Made by a program: the position numbers and the translations under genes | In this document: piece by piece, positions 39,481-49,710 of the stretch | Position numbering within the stretch: position 1 is the first letter of the stretch | Layout: every line of letters begins with the position of its first letter | Assembly: GCF_003268595.1 (NCBI RefSeq) | Contig: NZ_CP029797.1 | Coordinates: 1,571,501-1,635,500 of the forward strand | Length of the DNA stretch: 64,000 bases | Source of the DNA: Paraliobacillus zengyii | GTDB lineage: Bacteria > Bacillota > Bacilli > Bacillales > Amphibacillaceae | Reading direction: 5' to 3' | Notes under the pieces: model-generated | Seen by the model: the letters and a program-made list of their open reading frames with translations, nothing else | The model's database searches: none | Told to the model about the DNA's origin: nothing

Positions 39481-39536
39481 GTGCTTTTATAACAAATGTA
39501 AGAGGTTGTATTACTGTTTAATGAGGAGTTATCACT

Positions 39537-40895
39537 ATGTTATTTACCTTACCTTTTCTAAAGGGATTGTTTCCTGATACAAAGGGGGCCATTCATGATC
39601 AATTTATAATCAATCAAGTTACAACAGATAGTAGAAAACCAATGTCACATGCATTGTTTGTGCCTTTAGTAGGAGACAAATTTGATGGGCATGCCTATAT
39701 GAATCAAGCAATTGAACAAGGCGCAGTTGCTACTATATGGGAAAAAGACAAACCGTTGCCGAAGTTTTTGCCAACGGATTTTCCTGTGTTCTTTGTTAAA
39801 GATACACTAATTGCGCTACAACAATTAGCACAGGCATATCGGCTAAAGATAAATCCAACAGTTATAGGCGTAACTGGGTCGAACGGTAAAACGACGACGA
39901 AAGATTTAATCGCAACTGTTTTGTCAAGCCGCTATCGTGCACATTATACCAATGGTAATTTTAATAATCATATCGGTTTACCTTTAACAATCCTTTCAAT
40001 GCCAAATGATACCGAAATGCTTGTATTAGAAATGGGAATGAATCATTTTGGAGAAATGGAACGTCTATCTAACATTTCAGAACCTGATATTGCAGTAATT
40101 ACAAATATTGGAGAATCACATATTGAGTATCTAGGCTCAAGAGCTGGTATAGCAAAAGCGAAGGCTGAAATATTAAGTGGGTTAAAAGTTGATGGTACAC
40201 TATTAATTGATGGAGATGAACCATTATTATTGCCGTACAGTGAACAAGTTGATACAACTAAAATAGGGTTTGATCTTTCAAATGATATCGTAATAGATCA
40301 ATTTAACATGCATCCGTTACATTCATCTTTTCGATTAATGGCCAAGGATACATATGAAATCCCGTTATTGGGAAAGCACCATGCCCAGAATGCTGCATTC
40401 GCAATTCAAATAGCAGTAAAACTCGGTATGGAGTGCAAAGAAATCCAACAAGCACTTTTAGAAGTTGATCGAACAGGCATGCGTTTTGAAGTAATGAATG
40501 GTAGGGGTGGGGTAACGTTAATTAATGATGCATATAATGCCTCTCCAACATCTATGAAGGCTGCTATTAACGTAGTGAAAGAAATTACAGGATACGAAAG
40601 AAAAATTGTCGTCTTAGGCGATATGTTTGAACTAGGTAATGCTTCAAAAGAATTCCATCGTTCAATTGCAGATGTACTATCTCTGCCAATCGAGTATGTA
40701 TGTACAATTGGAGAGGATGCTATTGAAATAAGTAAGGCAGTTAATAAACAAAATCCGTTGATTCATACAAAACACTTTGCGAATAAAGAAGAGGCAATTA
40801 CTTTTTTAGAGGCGTATTTAGACGAACAAACATTAATTTTAGTGAAAGCTTCAAGAGGCATGCAATTAGAAACAATTATTGATCGACTATTATAA
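39537..40895 (+). CDS. murF: UDP-MurNAc-pentapeptide synthetase MurF
   Basis: Adds D-Ala-D-Ala to the tripeptide precursor. ATP loop [41 protein letters not shown], and NDAYNASPTSMKAAI near the end. 452 residues. In B. subtilis murF is elsewhere with ddl; here it lies between murE and mraY, as in the general bacterial dcw order. ATG after GAGGAG. Confidence 0.96.
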   Translation: MLFTLPFLKGLFPDTKGAIHDQFIINQVTTDSRKPMSHALFVPLVGDKFDGHAYMNQAIEQGAVATIWEKDKPLPKFLPTDFPVFFVKDTLIALQQLAQAYRLKINPTVIGVTGSNGKTTTKDLIATVLSSRYRAHYTNGNFNNHIGLPLTILSMPNDTEMLVLEMGMNHFGEMERLSNISEPDIAVITNIGESHIEYLGSRAGIAKAKAEILSGLKVDGTLLIDGDEPLLLPYSEQVDTTKIGFDLSNDIVIDQFNMHPLHSSFRLMAKDTYEIPLLGKHHAQNAAFAIQIAVKLGMECKEIQQALLEVDRTGMRFEVMNGRGGVTLINDAYNASPTSMKAAINVVKEITGYERKIVVLGDMFELGNASKEFHRSIADVLSLPIEYVCTIGEDAIEISKAVNKQNPLIHTKHFANKEEAITFLEAYLDEQTLILVKASRGMQLETIIDRLL

Positions 40896-40943
40896 AATTT
40901 CAAAAACAATGGGCGGTTTGACTAAAAGAGGAGGAAATAGATC

Positions 40944-41930
40944 ATGAATGAATATATATTAATAATTACGATGAGTATTGCGTTTTTAATTACCGTCCTA
41001 TTATCACCAATTTTCATACCACTTTTACGTCGGTTAAAGTTTGGTCAGAGTATACGTGAAGAAGGACCAAAGTCGCATATGAAAAAGACGGGAACACCTA
41101 CAATGGGTGGGGTTGTGATTGTTTTAAGTGTTGCAATTACAACACTGATCATTACCAGCAAATTTAATGCTAGTTCAATAAATTCGGAAACAATGCTACT
41201 TATCCTGGTGTTAGTAGGGTATGGTATCCTTGGTTTTTTAGATGATTTTATCAAAGTAGTATTAAAAAGAAATCTTGGTCTGACATCAAAACAAAAAATG
41301 TTCGGACAAGTGCTAATTGCGGCTATTTTTTATGTCGTATTAGTCATACAGGACTTTCCTACATATATTTCAATTCCAGGTACGAGTGTACAGTTTGATT
41401 TAGGATGGGGATATGCGGTCTTTGTTATACTAATGATTGTTGGAGCATCTAATGCAGTTAACTTAACGGATGGTCTTGATGGACTTGTCGCAGGAACAGC
41501 AACGATTGCATTTGGTGCTTTTGGCATTTTAGCGTGGTATGGTATACCTCAATTTGAAGTGACGATTTTCTCTTTAGCGATAGTTGGAGCTTTATTAGGT
41601 TTCTTAGTATTTAATGCACATCCAGCTAAAGTATTTATGGGTGATACTGGTTCGTTGGCATTAGGTGGAGCGATAGCTGCTATAGCTATCTTAACGAAAA
41701 TGGAATTAATGCTTGTTATTATCGGTGGTGTGTTTGTGCTTGAAACACTATCTGTTATTATTCAAGTCATTTCTTTTAAAACAACAGGAAAACGAGTATT
41801 TAAAATGAGTCCGTTGCACCATCACTATGAATTAAAAGGTTGGTCAGAATGGCGCGTTGTCACAACCTTTTGGCTTGTTGGACTTTTATGTGCTGCGTTA
41901 GGAATTTATATTGAGGTGTGGTTAACATGA
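40944..41930 (+). CDS. mraY: Phospho-MurNAc-pentapeptide transferase MraY
   Basis: Integral membrane enzyme that makes lipid I on undecaprenyl phosphate. Motifs: [20 protein letters not shown] (DD), [15 protein letters not shown], and HHHYELKGW. About ten helices; 328 residues. AGAGGAGG precedes the ATG. ATGA overlap with murD. Confidence 0.96.
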   Translation: MNEYILIITMSIAFLITVLLSPIFIPLLRRLKFGQSIREEGPKSHMKKTGTPTMGGVVIVLSVAITTLIITSKFNASSINSETMLLILVLVGYGILGFLDDFIKVVLKRNLGLTSKQKMFGQVLIAAIFYVVLVIQDFPTYISIPGTSVQFDLGWGYAVFVILMIVGASNAVNLTDGLDGLVAGTATIAFGAFGILAWYGIPQFEVTIFSLAIVGALLGFLVFNAHPAKVFMGDTGSLALGGAIAAIAILTKMELMLVIIGGVFVLETLSVIIQVISFKTTGKRVFKMSPLHHHYELKGWSEWRVVTTFWLVGLLCAALGIYIEVWLT

Positions 41931-43282
41931 ATAAACTAAAGAACTTCCCATATCAAAATGTCTTAGTACTTGGTTTAGCTAAGAGTGGCACGGCGGCTTG
42001 TAAAGTTTTAGTGAAAAATGGTTGTACGGTCCGAGCGAATGACTTAAAAGTAAAGGAAACAAGTGATCCAGTCATAGCTGAATTAAATAAGTTAGGTATT
42101 GAGGTGACCACTGGTTCACACCCATTAAAATTGTTAGATGAAATAGACGTTGTAGTGAAAAACCCTGGTATTCCTTATGAAAATGATCTTTTAATAGAAG
42201 CTGAAGTAAAAGGGATACCTATTATTACAGAAATTGAGCTTATTCATTATCTTATTACAGCGCCATATATAGGGATAACAGGTTCAAATGGTAAAACAAC
42301 AACAACTACATTAATTCATGAGATGTTAGAAAAAAGTAATAAAAGAAGCAAATTAGCAGGCAATATAGGTAAGGTTGCAGTTGAAATAGCTGAAAATCTA
42401 AAAGAAGAGGAAACAATGGTTGTTGAACTATCATCCTTTCAATTAATGGGAACCCAAGAATTTCAGCCACATATAGCAGTAATGTTGAATTTGTTTCAGG
42501 CGCATTTGGATTATCATAAAACTTTTCATAATTATAAAGATGCTAAGGCACGTATCTTTGCGAATCAAACAGAGAAAGATTACTTTGTTTACAATGCAGA
42601 AGATGGTGAGATTGCTACATTAATTGATCATGTTGTTGCAACTAAGGTGCCATTTAGTATTCATGAAAAAGGACTTACAAATGGTGCATGGTGTGATGAG
42701 ACCTATGTTTATTTTAGGGATAAACGCATTATTGCAAAAGAAAATATTCGCTTAGTTGGTGATCACAATTTAGAAAATGTCTTAGCTGCAGTAGCTGCAA
42801 GCATGCTATCTGGTGCGACCAAAGAAGGAATTAACGAAGTTTTAACAACTTTTCCAGGTGTCAAACATAGAACGCAATATGTAGAACAAATCAATGGCAG
42901 GCTATTTTATAATGATTCAAAAGCTACTAATATTTTAGCGACTTCAAAAGCATTAGACTCTTTTGAACAACCGGTTATTTTATTAGCTGGTGGTTTGGAT
43001 CGTGGAAATGATTTTGACGCGTTAATTCCGTACTTAACAAATGTAAAAGCAATGATCTTATTTGGTGAGACAGCTATTAAGTTAAATGAAACAGGGCAGC
43101 AAGCAGGTATAGAAGATATCGTGTTTGCTGACAATATGGCCCAAGCAGTGGATTTAGCATTCGAACTTTCAGACGAAAAGGATATCATTCTGTTGTCGCC
43201 AGCTTGTGCAAGTTGGGATCAATATCGAACTTTTGAAGAAAGAGGAGACATGTTTATAGAAGCTGTGCATACATTAAAATAA
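41927..43282 (+). CDS. murD: UDP-MurNAc-L-alanine:D-glutamate ligase MurD
   Basis: Second amino-acid ligase of the precursor pathway. N-terminal Rossmann-like [19 protein letters not shown] loop [48 protein letters not shown] and [12 protein letters not shown]. 451 residues from ATG 41927, overlapping the mraY stop by four bases; the GTG at 41918 has no better ribosome site. Terminator follows. Confidence 0.95.
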   Translation: MNKLKNFPYQNVLVLGLAKSGTAACKVLVKNGCTVRANDLKVKETSDPVIAELNKLGIEVTTGSHPLKLLDEIDVVVKNPGIPYENDLLIEAEVKGIPIITEIELIHYLITAPYIGITGSNGKTTTTTLIHEMLEKSNKRSKLAGNIGKVAVEIAENLKEEETMVVELSSFQLMGTQEFQPHIAVMLNLFQAHLDYHKTFHNYKDAKARIFANQTEKDYFVYNAEDGEIATLIDHVVATKVPFSIHEKGLTNGAWCDETYVYFRDKRIIAKENIRLVGDHNLENVLAAVAASMLSGATKEGINEVLTTFPGVKHRTQYVEQINGRLFYNDSKATNILATSKALDSFEQPVILLAGGLDRGNDFDALIPYLTNVKAMILFGETAIKLNETGQQAGIEDIVFADNMAQAVDLAFELSDEKDIILLSPACASWDQYRTFEERGDMFIEAVHTLK

Positions 43283-43296
43283 GGGCTTGTACTAAG

Positions 43297-43334
43297 AGCC
43301 TCACCTTCCATATTAATCGGAAGGTGAGGCTTTT
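43297..43334 (+). terminator. Terminator after murD
   Basis: AGCCTCACCTTCC/GGAAGGTGAGGCT perfect arms followed by TTTTG. Confidence 0.88.
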
Positions 43335-43376
43335 GTATTCTTATTTTACATGTAAATGGAAATGGGGTCATGTTAG

Positions 43377-44486
43377 GTGGAAAGTAGACAAAAGACACAG
43401 CTGCGTCCTGATTACCTTTTGATTATCACCATATTAGCACTTTTATTAATAGGAGTTGTTATGGTATATAGTGCATCAGCAATTTGGGCTGATTATAAAT
43501 TTAACGATTCCCTTTATTTTGCTAAGCGTCAACTTCTATTTGCGACAGTCGGCTTAGTGGCTATGTTTAGTGTAGCACGTGTACCATACCAAGTATGGCG
43601 GACCTATTCAAAAGTTATTTTAGTTATTTGTTTTGTTTTATTGATAGCAGTATTAATTCCTGGAGTTGGCTTAGTTCGTGGTGGAGCAAGGAGTTGGATT
43701 GGTATAGGTGCCTTTAGTATTCAACCTGCTGAATTCATGAAGTTAGGTCTCGTTATTTTCTTAGCAACTTATCTAGCCGAAAAACAGCGATATATTACAT
43801 CCTTCAAAGAGGGCTTCTTGCCATTGTTGTTATTAATATTTACAAGTTTTGGACTTATTATGCTCCAACCAGATTTGGGTACGGGTATGATTGTTATCCT
43901 AACCTGTTTTGTGCTCTTATTTGTGGCGGGAGCTAGAATTAGCCACTTCGTAGGCCTAGGAGTTTTAGGAGTGATCGGTTTTGCAGGTTTAATTATTTCG
44001 GCGCCATATCGAATCAATCGGATTACAGCTTTTCTAAATCCTTGGGAAGACCCACTAGGAAATGGGTTTCAAATTATTCAATCGCTCTATGCAATTGGAC
44101 CAGGTGGTCTCTTAGGAATGGGCTTTGGAAATAGCCTACAAAAGTTTTTTTATCTACCTGAACCACACAATGATTTTATTTTCGCTATATTAGCTGAGGA
44201 ACTTGGTTTTATCGGTGCTTTAATACTTATAAGTCTATTCTTTATGTTGTTTTGGAGAGGTACTAAAATAGGTTTAGCTGCACCTGATAAATTCGGTATG
44301 TTACTTGGGTTAGGTATAACAGTTATGATTGCGTTGCAAGTAATTATCAACATGAGTGTCGTAATTGGTTTAATTCCAGTAACAGGAATTACATTGCCTT
44401 TCTTAAGTTATGGTGGTTCTTCTCTTACATTAACATTGGCTGCCATGGGCATTATTATAAATGTCAGTAAATATAGTAATGAATAA
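43377..44486 (+). CDS. spoVE: SpoVE, sporulation SEDS peptidoglycan polymerase
   Basis: SEDS family protein of 369 residues with about ten helices; partner of SpoVD in cortex synthesis. Shows VMVYSASA, GGARSWIGIGAFSIQPAEFMKLG, NRITAFLNPWEDP, GPGGLLGMGFGNSLQKFFYLPEPHNDFIFAILAEELGFIGA and LPFLSYGGSSL. NPWEDP and the position after murD identify spoVE rather than ftsW, which is at 13.9 kb. GTG start with only a weak ribosome site. A terminator isolates it from murD, fitting separate sporulation control. murG does not follow. Confidence 0.9.
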   Translation: MESRQKTQLRPDYLLIITILALLLIGVVMVYSASAIWADYKFNDSLYFAKRQLLFATVGLVAMFSVARVPYQVWRTYSKVILVICFVLLIAVLIPGVGLVRGGARSWIGIGAFSIQPAEFMKLGLVIFLATYLAEKQRYITSFKEGFLPLLLLIFTSFGLIMLQPDLGTGMIVILTCFVLLFVAGARISHFVGLGVLGVIGFAGLIISAPYRINRITAFLNPWEDPLGNGFQIIQSLYAIGPGGLLGMGFGNSLQKFFYLPEPHNDFIFAILAEELGFIGALILISLFFMLFWRGTKIGLAAPDKFGMLLGLGITVMIALQVIINMSVVIGLIPVTGITLPFLSYGGSSLTLTLAAMGIIINVSKYSNE

Positions 44487-44560
44487 ATAGTATATACTCA
44501 ATTTCGCAAAGTGAAATTGGCAAATAAGTCTTGATATAATTAATAAGACTTGCAAAGGTA

Positions 44561-44614
44561 AAGTTGACTTCGTACTCCTTTCATAAGCAGCATGGTGCTT
44601 TGACTGACGAACTT
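44561..44614 (+). repeat. Second short repeat family, copy b
   Basis: 54 bases that match the reverse strand of 26206-26259 with six substitutions. It sits just upstream of palindromic element copy 4; downstream CTATGACGTAA also resembles CTACGACATAG of the other copy. Confidence 0.85.
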
Positions 44615-44664
44615 AAGAGATGCTATGACGTAACATTTGTATAAATTAAAAAATAGATTACTTT

Positions 44665-45200
44665 AGACACGCTACGTAAGCAAATGGTCTCCCTTTCCGC
44701 AGGCACGGCTTCAGCTAACTCGGAAACTAAGTACGTTTCCGAGTGGATCTTCAGCCCGTGCTGTTCCTGCTGGAGAGTCGACCATTTGCTTCCTCCGCTG
44801 GTTTGTAGCAATAAAAAAATGCAGAAATGGCGAATCTATTTTATTGGCAACTAATATAAAAAGAGTGATTACAGAGATTCCAATTATTAATAAAATAACT
44901 ATTTATTTTCTGGGAATCTCGACCACCTCAGTCGCTAATTTAGTTACCAGCCCAATTAACAAAATATTGTTTATTACTTGTAATTGCCTACAAACAAATG
45001 AAGTATATTAGCGAAGATTGCAAATGGTTGTGCCCACGGAAAGGAAGACCAATTGCTACCGTAGCATGGTAGCAATCAGTAAATTATTTTGGTAGCCGGT
45101 AACAATGTTACCTCGCAGTTGATGATAATTCCTACTCAAGGAACGTTATGTCAGAGTGTATGAATGTTTGTAATATTACAGTCTTTTAGAAAGCAGCTCT
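44665..45200. repeat. Composite palindromic element, copy 4
   Basis: Unit A (44665-44803) is intact: outer arms AAGCAAATGGTC and GACCATTTGCTT, central hairpin CTCGGAAAC (44719-44727) and GTTTCCGAG (44735-44743). Unit B (about 45008-45062) is only a remnant (GTGCCCACGGAAAGGAAGACC). CTCGCAGTT (45112-45120) and the following 60 bases align with the right flank of copies 1 and 2. The 44487-45580 gap, where B. subtilis has murG and murB, has no other gene I can support. Confidence 0.8.
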
Positions 45201-45322
45201 GTTAAAAGATTGTCAATAATATAGCAACTATATGCGAAACTTAAAACATACAATGATGTGCACTTATTTTTTTGTGAGAAAGTTGAGTTGTATAATTATT
45301 TATACTTTATATATTCTAATTA

Positions 45323-45358
45323 AAAAGCTTATCTTACACAAAAAGATGAGCTTTTTTG
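45323..45358 (+). terminator. Orphan terminator-like hairpin before divIB
   Basis: AAAAAGCTTATCTT/AAGATGAGCTTTTTT arms. No gene ends nearby, so it closes either a leftover transcript or an unannotated small RNA. Confidence 0.65.
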
Positions 45359-45580
45359 ATTGAGTAAATTTTGATAGAAACAATATGTTGTCATAAAATC
45401 CTTCAAACTTGCGTAAAAAGATGAATTTTGTAGAAAAATCCATCTTTTGGATCAGAAAATCTTACAACTTTAACTGATAAAATATGATATACTTTTAGAG
45501 TGACGAACTATTCAAATATAGTTCTACTATTTTGTTTGTATAAGCTTGTTATTTTGTTTCAATAAAGGAAGAATGAGGAG

Positions 45581-46369
45581 ATGGAAGAAAAAAAGGTTAT
45601 ATCCATAGAAGATCGTATTCCAAAGCTAAAGGAAGCAAGAAAAAAGAAAACAAATAGGCGTTTAGTATTCTATTTATCATTATTTTTTATCTTGATTTCG
45701 ATAGTTGTATATTTACAATCTCCTCTTAGTTATATACAGCATATTGTAGTGAATGGAAATGAATATGTTGCAGAGGATGTAATAGTTGAATTAAGTGAAT
45801 TATCAACCGACAATAATTTATGGAGTGTTAGCTTGGATGACACTGCTGCAATAATTAAAGAACATCCAGAATTAAAAGATGTACAAGTCCAAAGAGAATT
45901 ACCAAATTCGATTGTAATAACTGTAGAGGAATTAAAGAAGGTTGCTTACATAAAAATGGAAGATAGTTACAGGCCATTATTAGAGAACGGGGAAGTTATT
46001 GAATCTATTGACGCATCAAAATGGCAAGGTGATGCACCACTACTAATCGATTTTACAAAGGAAACTTATATTAAAGAAATTGCAGAAGAGTTACAGCAAT
46101 TACCAGTTACAGTCGCTGATTTAATATCGGAGATCTATTGGAAGCCAACAGAGGCAAATCCATATAAAGTTTTATTATTCATGGATGATGGTTATCAAGT
46201 AGAATCTTCTATTAGGAATTTTGCTACCTACTTACAAACTTATCCTTCTATCGTTAGTCAGCTAGAAGAAAAAGCTGGAATCATTCGTATTGGTGAAGGC
46301 GGAGCTGTATTCGATCCTTATAATGAAACTGATGAAGAAGAGGAGGCGGAAAATGAAACTGAGGGGTAA
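45581..46369 (+). CDS. divIB: Cell division protein DivIB (FtsQ)
   Basis: 262 residues: cytoplasmic basic tail, one membrane helix (LVFYLSLFFILISIVVYL), POTRA domain (IQHIVVNGNEYVAEDVIVEL), beta domain (DVQVQRELPNSIVITVEELKKVAYI), and an acidic C-terminal tail. Divisome scaffold with FtsL and DivIC. ATG after GAGGAG. Overlaps ylxW by 17 bases. murG and murB, which precede it in B. subtilis, are missing. Confidence 0.92.
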   Translation: MEEKKVISIEDRIPKLKEARKKKTNRRLVFYLSLFFILISIVVYLQSPLSYIQHIVVNGNEYVAEDVIVELSELSTDNNLWSVSLDDTAAIIKEHPELKDVQVQRELPNSIVITVEELKKVAYIKMEDSYRPLLENGEVIESIDASKWQGDAPLLIDFTKETYIKEIAEELQQLPVTVADLISEIYWKPTEANPYKVLLFMDDGYQVESSIRNFATYLQTYPSIVSQLEEKAGIIRIGEGGAVFDPYNETDEEEEAENETEG

Positions 46370-47045
46370 ACATGTAGTACTCTCGTTTGTATTATTCATT
46401 TTTGGTTTTCTTGTCGCCTTTAGTTATCAAAATACGAAAGAGCAAGCAGAAGTGATTCAATTATCCCAGCAAGAGTGGGAAAAAGATTTTTATTACAGAC
46501 AGCAATTACTTCAATTTGAAGAACAAAGTCTTGAATTACAAGAAAAGGTAGATGATTACCGACAAGAAATAAGTACACTGGAGGAATCGTTAGGTGAACA
46601 AGAAACAGCGATAGGTGAATATGTTGAAACGAAGCGTAAACTCCAAATTTTAACGGGAGAATTACCTATTACTGGTCCTGGTATTCGCGTAACTTTGTCT
46701 GATGCGAATTATATACCAACTGCTGAGAATGCAAATCAATATATTGTTCACGACCGTCATGTTCAATTAGTAATAAATGAATTATATAGTGCGGGGGCAA
46801 AAGCAATTGCAATAAATGGTCAACGCATTTATAAAGATAGTTACGTTACGTGTATTGGTCCAGTAATATCTGTTGATGGAAAACAGTATCCGGCACCATT
46901 CTCTATTGAAGCGATAGGTGAACAGGAGACTTTAGAAGTAAGTTTAGAACTGAAAAACGGTGTAATTGATATGTTAGTAAATGATAATGTAGAAGTTGAG
47001 GTTGGAACTACCGACCAGATTGCTATGGATGCAAGAGTTAATTAA
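46353..47045 (+). CDS. ylxW: DUF881 family protein YlxW
   Basis: 230 residues: N-terminal membrane anchor (VVLSFVLFIFGFLVAFSY), coiled coil (about 45-90), then the DUF881 domain with GELPITGPGIRVTLSDA, HDRHVQLVINELYSAGAKAIAINGQRI and TCIGPVISVDGKQYPAPFSIEAIG. Role unknown, though always beside divIB-sbp-ftsA. The ATG at 46353 lies within the end of divIB, seven bases after GAGGAGGCGG. Confidence 0.88.
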   Translation: MKLRGKHVVLSFVLFIFGFLVAFSYQNTKEQAEVIQLSQQEWEKDFYYRQQLLQFEEQSLELQEKVDDYRQEISTLEESLGEQETAIGEYVETKRKLQILTGELPITGPGIRVTLSDANYIPTAENANQYIVHDRHVQLVINELYSAGAKAIAINGQRIYKDSYVTCIGPVISVDGKQYPAPFSIEAIGEQETLEVSLELKNGVIDMLVNDNVEVEVGTTDQIAMDARVN

Positions 47046-47059
47046 GAAAGGTGATCGGT

Positions 47060-47779
47060 TTGTCAACTAAAAGTAAAATCATTTTGGCTCTAATATTTTC
47101 CTGTATTGGATTTATGATTGCAATCCAATTCCAATCCATACAAGAACCAAAGGAACGGGACACAAGAGATATGTGGGAAATCCGTACCCAATTACAAGCT
47201 GAACAAGAGACACAACAAGAACTCTATCAACAATTAGATGAATTAGAAACAACATTACAAGAGTATAAAGATAATGCAGAACAAGACCAGATTAACACCT
47301 TAATGGAATCGGTTGAAGTACTGGAAATGGAAGCTGGATTAACCGATAAAACAGGCAGAGGCATTACCATAACAATTAATCCAGTTTTTGAAGAGTCAAA
47401 TGAAGAACAAGTTTATCCAAGTGTTACACCGGAATTGCTAAATCGACTTATTAATGAGTTGAACAATTATGGTGCTACAGACATCGCAATTGGAAATGAG
47501 AGATATATTGGCGTTACACCAATTCGAAATGTAAATGGTGAGACTTATGTTAATAATCGTGCCTTACCAGATATTCCGTTTGTCATTAAAGTTTTATCAA
47601 ATGAACCGGAACGATTACTAGATTATATGGAAGTTAGCCAATCAAAAGATGACTTTTCCATCGAGAATATGGAATTTGATATCAACGTTGAAGATACGGT
47701 AACTTTACCTTCCTATGATGGAAACATCGATTTAGAAATAGTAGAATTAGATGAAACTAACGAAGCAGGTGAAGAATAA
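47060..47779 (+). CDS. ylxX: DUF881 family protein YlxX
   Basis: 239 residues and a paralogue of ylxW: anchor helix (IILALIFSCIGFMIAIQF), coiled coil, DUF881 domain with DKTGRGITITINP, PELLNRLINELNNYGATDIAIGNERY and VNGETYVNNRALPDIPFVIKVLS. I prefer the TTG at 47060, five bases after AAAGGTGA, over GTG at 47051 inside that ribosome site. Its stop overlaps the sbp start. Confidence 0.85.
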   Translation: MSTKSKIILALIFSCIGFMIAIQFQSIQEPKERDTRDMWEIRTQLQAEQETQQELYQQLDELETTLQEYKDNAEQDQINTLMESVEVLEMEAGLTDKTGRGITITINPVFEESNEEQVYPSVTPELLNRLINELNNYGATDIAIGNERYIGVTPIRNVNGETYVNNRALPDIPFVIKVLSNEPERLLDYMEVSQSKDDFSIENMEFDINVEDTVTLPSYDGNIDLEIVELDETNEAGEE

Positions 47780-48129
47780 TGTGGTTACCAGCATTGTTCT
47801 TAGTCGTCGGTATCGCATTAGGTTTTTTATCAGATATTACGATTCCAGAACAATATACGTTGTATCTATCGATTGCGGTTTTAGCAGCGCTTGATACGCT
47901 CTTGGGTGGTATACGTGCTTATTTAGACAAGAAATTTGATCAAATGATTTTCATTTCAGGATTTTTCTTTAATATTGGTTTAGCGGTTGTACTAGCATTT
48001 TTAGGTGTGCAATTGGGTATTGACCTTTATTTAGCTGCAATATTTGCATTTGGTGTAAGACTGTTTCAAAACATAGCGATTATTCGACGACATCTATTTA
48101 AAAGTAGAAAAAAACAAGAAAATATATAA
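47779..48129 (+). CDS. sbp: Small basic protein Sbp (DUF1290)
   Basis: 116 residues with three to four membrane helices: LPALFLVVGIALGFLSDITIP, YLSIAVLAALDTLLGGIRAYLD, FDQMIFISGFFFNIGLAVVLAFLG, and a basic C-terminal tail. Conserved neighbour of ftsA in Firmicutes; function unknown. Start overlaps the ylxX stop (TAATG). Confidence 0.9.
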   Translation: MWLPALFLVVGIALGFLSDITIPEQYTLYLSIAVLAALDTLLGGIRAYLDKKFDQMIFISGFFFNIGLAVVLAFLGVQLGIDLYLAAIFAFGVRLFQNIAIIRRHLFKSRKKQENI

Positions 48130-48165
48130 AAAAAGTTATTTTAAACAGAAAATAGTCGTAATATG

Positions 48166-48195
48166 TTGCATAATGTACTAAAGTAGAGATATAAA
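48166..48195 (+). promoter_or_regulatory. Candidate sigma-A promoter of ftsAZ
   Basis: TTGCAT, 18 bases, TATAAA in the gap between sbp and ftsA. Confidence 0.5.
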
Positions 48196-48223
48196 GATAT
48201 TGTTAAAAGAATGACTATAAAAA

Positions 48224-48232
48224 TGGTATACT
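48224..48232 (+). promoter_or_regulatory. Second candidate ftsAZ promoter (extended -10)
   Basis: TG-G-TATACT lies 35 bases further down. Multiple promoters before ftsA are known in B. subtilis, including a sigma-H one; I cannot assign a sporulation factor here. Confidence 0.45.
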
Positions 48233-48344
48233 GAATGAGAGATAGTATTTTGTGAAATTATTTTAAGATATCGATTGTAATTTTAATGATTATTCGTTAA
48301 TATTTGTACTATTCAGATGCCTTAGATTGGGAGGGGCCTTACTT

Positions 48345-49631
48345 TTGAACAACAATGAAATTTTAGTCAGCCTGGATATAGGTACATCAAAAATAAAAGT
48401 AATTATCGGTGAAGTATTAAGTGATTCGTTAAACATTATTGGGGTAGGGACAGCAAAATCGAATGGAATGAAAAAAGGAGCAATCGTAGATATTGATCAA
48501 ACGGTGCAATCTATTCGTGCTGCCGTAGAACAAGCGGAGAGAATGGTAGATTTAAAAATTGATCGTGTGATTGTTGGTGTGAATGGTAATCATGTTCAGT
48601 TACAACCGTGTCATGGTGTTGTTGCTGTTGCAAGTGATAATCGTGAAATAGGTAATGAAGATGTAACAAGAGTTATCGATGCGGCACAAGTTATATCGAT
48701 ACCTCCTGAACGTGAAATTATTGATGTTATCCCTAAACAATTTATTGTAGACGGATTAGATGAGATTACGGATCCAAGAGGAATGATTGGTGTACGCCTT
48801 GAAATGGAAGGTACAATTATTACTTGTTCTAGAACGATGTTACATAATATTTTGAAATGTGTAGAACGCGCTAACTTAGATGTTATAGATATCTGTTTAC
48901 AACCACTTGCTACGGGTTCGATAGCTTTATCAAAAGATGAAATAAATTTAGGCGTCGCGTTAATTGATGTAGGTGGAGGTAGTACAACTGTTTCAGTTTT
49001 TGAAGATGATCACCTAGTTTCCACAAGTGTAGTCGCATTAGGTGGAGACAATATTACAAAAGACATCTCCATCGGGTTACGCACTACATCAGAAGATGCA
49101 GAAGAAATTAAAATTAATCATGGCCACGCTTTTTATGAAGATGCTCGTGAAGAGGAAACATTTGAAGCAGCAATTATAGGAAGTGACCAAAAACAGACAT
49201 TTAATCAATTAGAAATATCTGATATGATTGAAGCTAGATTAGAAGAAATTTACACTTTTGCAGCACGTGAAATTAAAAAAATGGGTTATTCAGAAGTTCC
49301 AGGTGGCTTCGTTCTTACTGGTGGTTGTATTAAAATGCCTGGAGCAATTGAACTTGCACAAGATTTATTTCATGCCAATGTACGAATGGCCATTCCTGAT
49401 TATATTGGAGTGCGAGAGCCACAGTTCACGTCTGGTGTTGGTATCTTGAAATTCGCATATCGTAATGCGAAGATTCAGGGTAAAGAACTATCAGCTGCAG
49501 TAACTTTAGCTGACCAGTCTATGGAAAAGCCTAAGAAACAAAAACGAACACCAAATACAAATGAGAAATCAAGTTCAAATAAGAAAAAGGAATCAAGTAT
49601 TGCTAACTTATTCAAATACTTTTTTGATTAG
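48345..49631 (+). CDS. ftsA: Cell division protein FtsA
   Basis: Actin-fold membrane tether of FtsZ. 428 residues. Phosphate-1 motif VSLDIGTSKIKVIIGE, SHS2 domain (RVIVGVNGNHVQL), VALIDVGGGSTTVSVF, LGGDNITKDISIGL and FVLTGGCIKMPG. The C-terminus is Lys/Ser-rich and ends in an amphipathic helix (SIANLFKYFFD) for membrane binding. TTG at 48345 lies eight bases after GGGAGGGG and matches the known N-terminus MNNNE; an upstream TTG overlaps the ribosome site. Confidence 0.95.
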   Translation: MNNNEILVSLDIGTSKIKVIIGEVLSDSLNIIGVGTAKSNGMKKGAIVDIDQTVQSIRAAVEQAERMVDLKIDRVIVGVNGNHVQLQPCHGVVAVASDNREIGNEDVTRVIDAAQVISIPPEREIIDVIPKQFIVDGLDEITDPRGMIGVRLEMEGTIITCSRTMLHNILKCVERANLDVIDICLQPLATGSIALSKDEINLGVALIDVGGGSTTVSVFEDDHLVSTSVVALGGDNITKDISIGLRTTSEDAEEIKINHGHAFYEDAREEETFEAAIIGSDQKQTFNQLEISDMIEARLEEIYTFAAREIKKMGYSEVPGGFVLTGGCIKMPGAIELAQDLFHANVRMAIPDYIGVREPQFTSGVGILKFAYRNAKIQGKELSAAVTLADQSMEKPKKQKRTPNTNEKSSSNKKKESSIANLFKYFFD

Positions 49632-49710
49632 AATAGTTTCTGAAAGAATTCTTATAGTAGGAAGCTAACTTCATTGAATCTTGTAAACTTGCAAATTAGG
49701 AGGAACGAAC

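Noticed and set aside
45240..45358. Small RNA gene ending at the orphan terminator
   Set aside because: TATAAT is present near 45292 but no acceptable -35 lies at the right distance; kept only as an orphan terminator.
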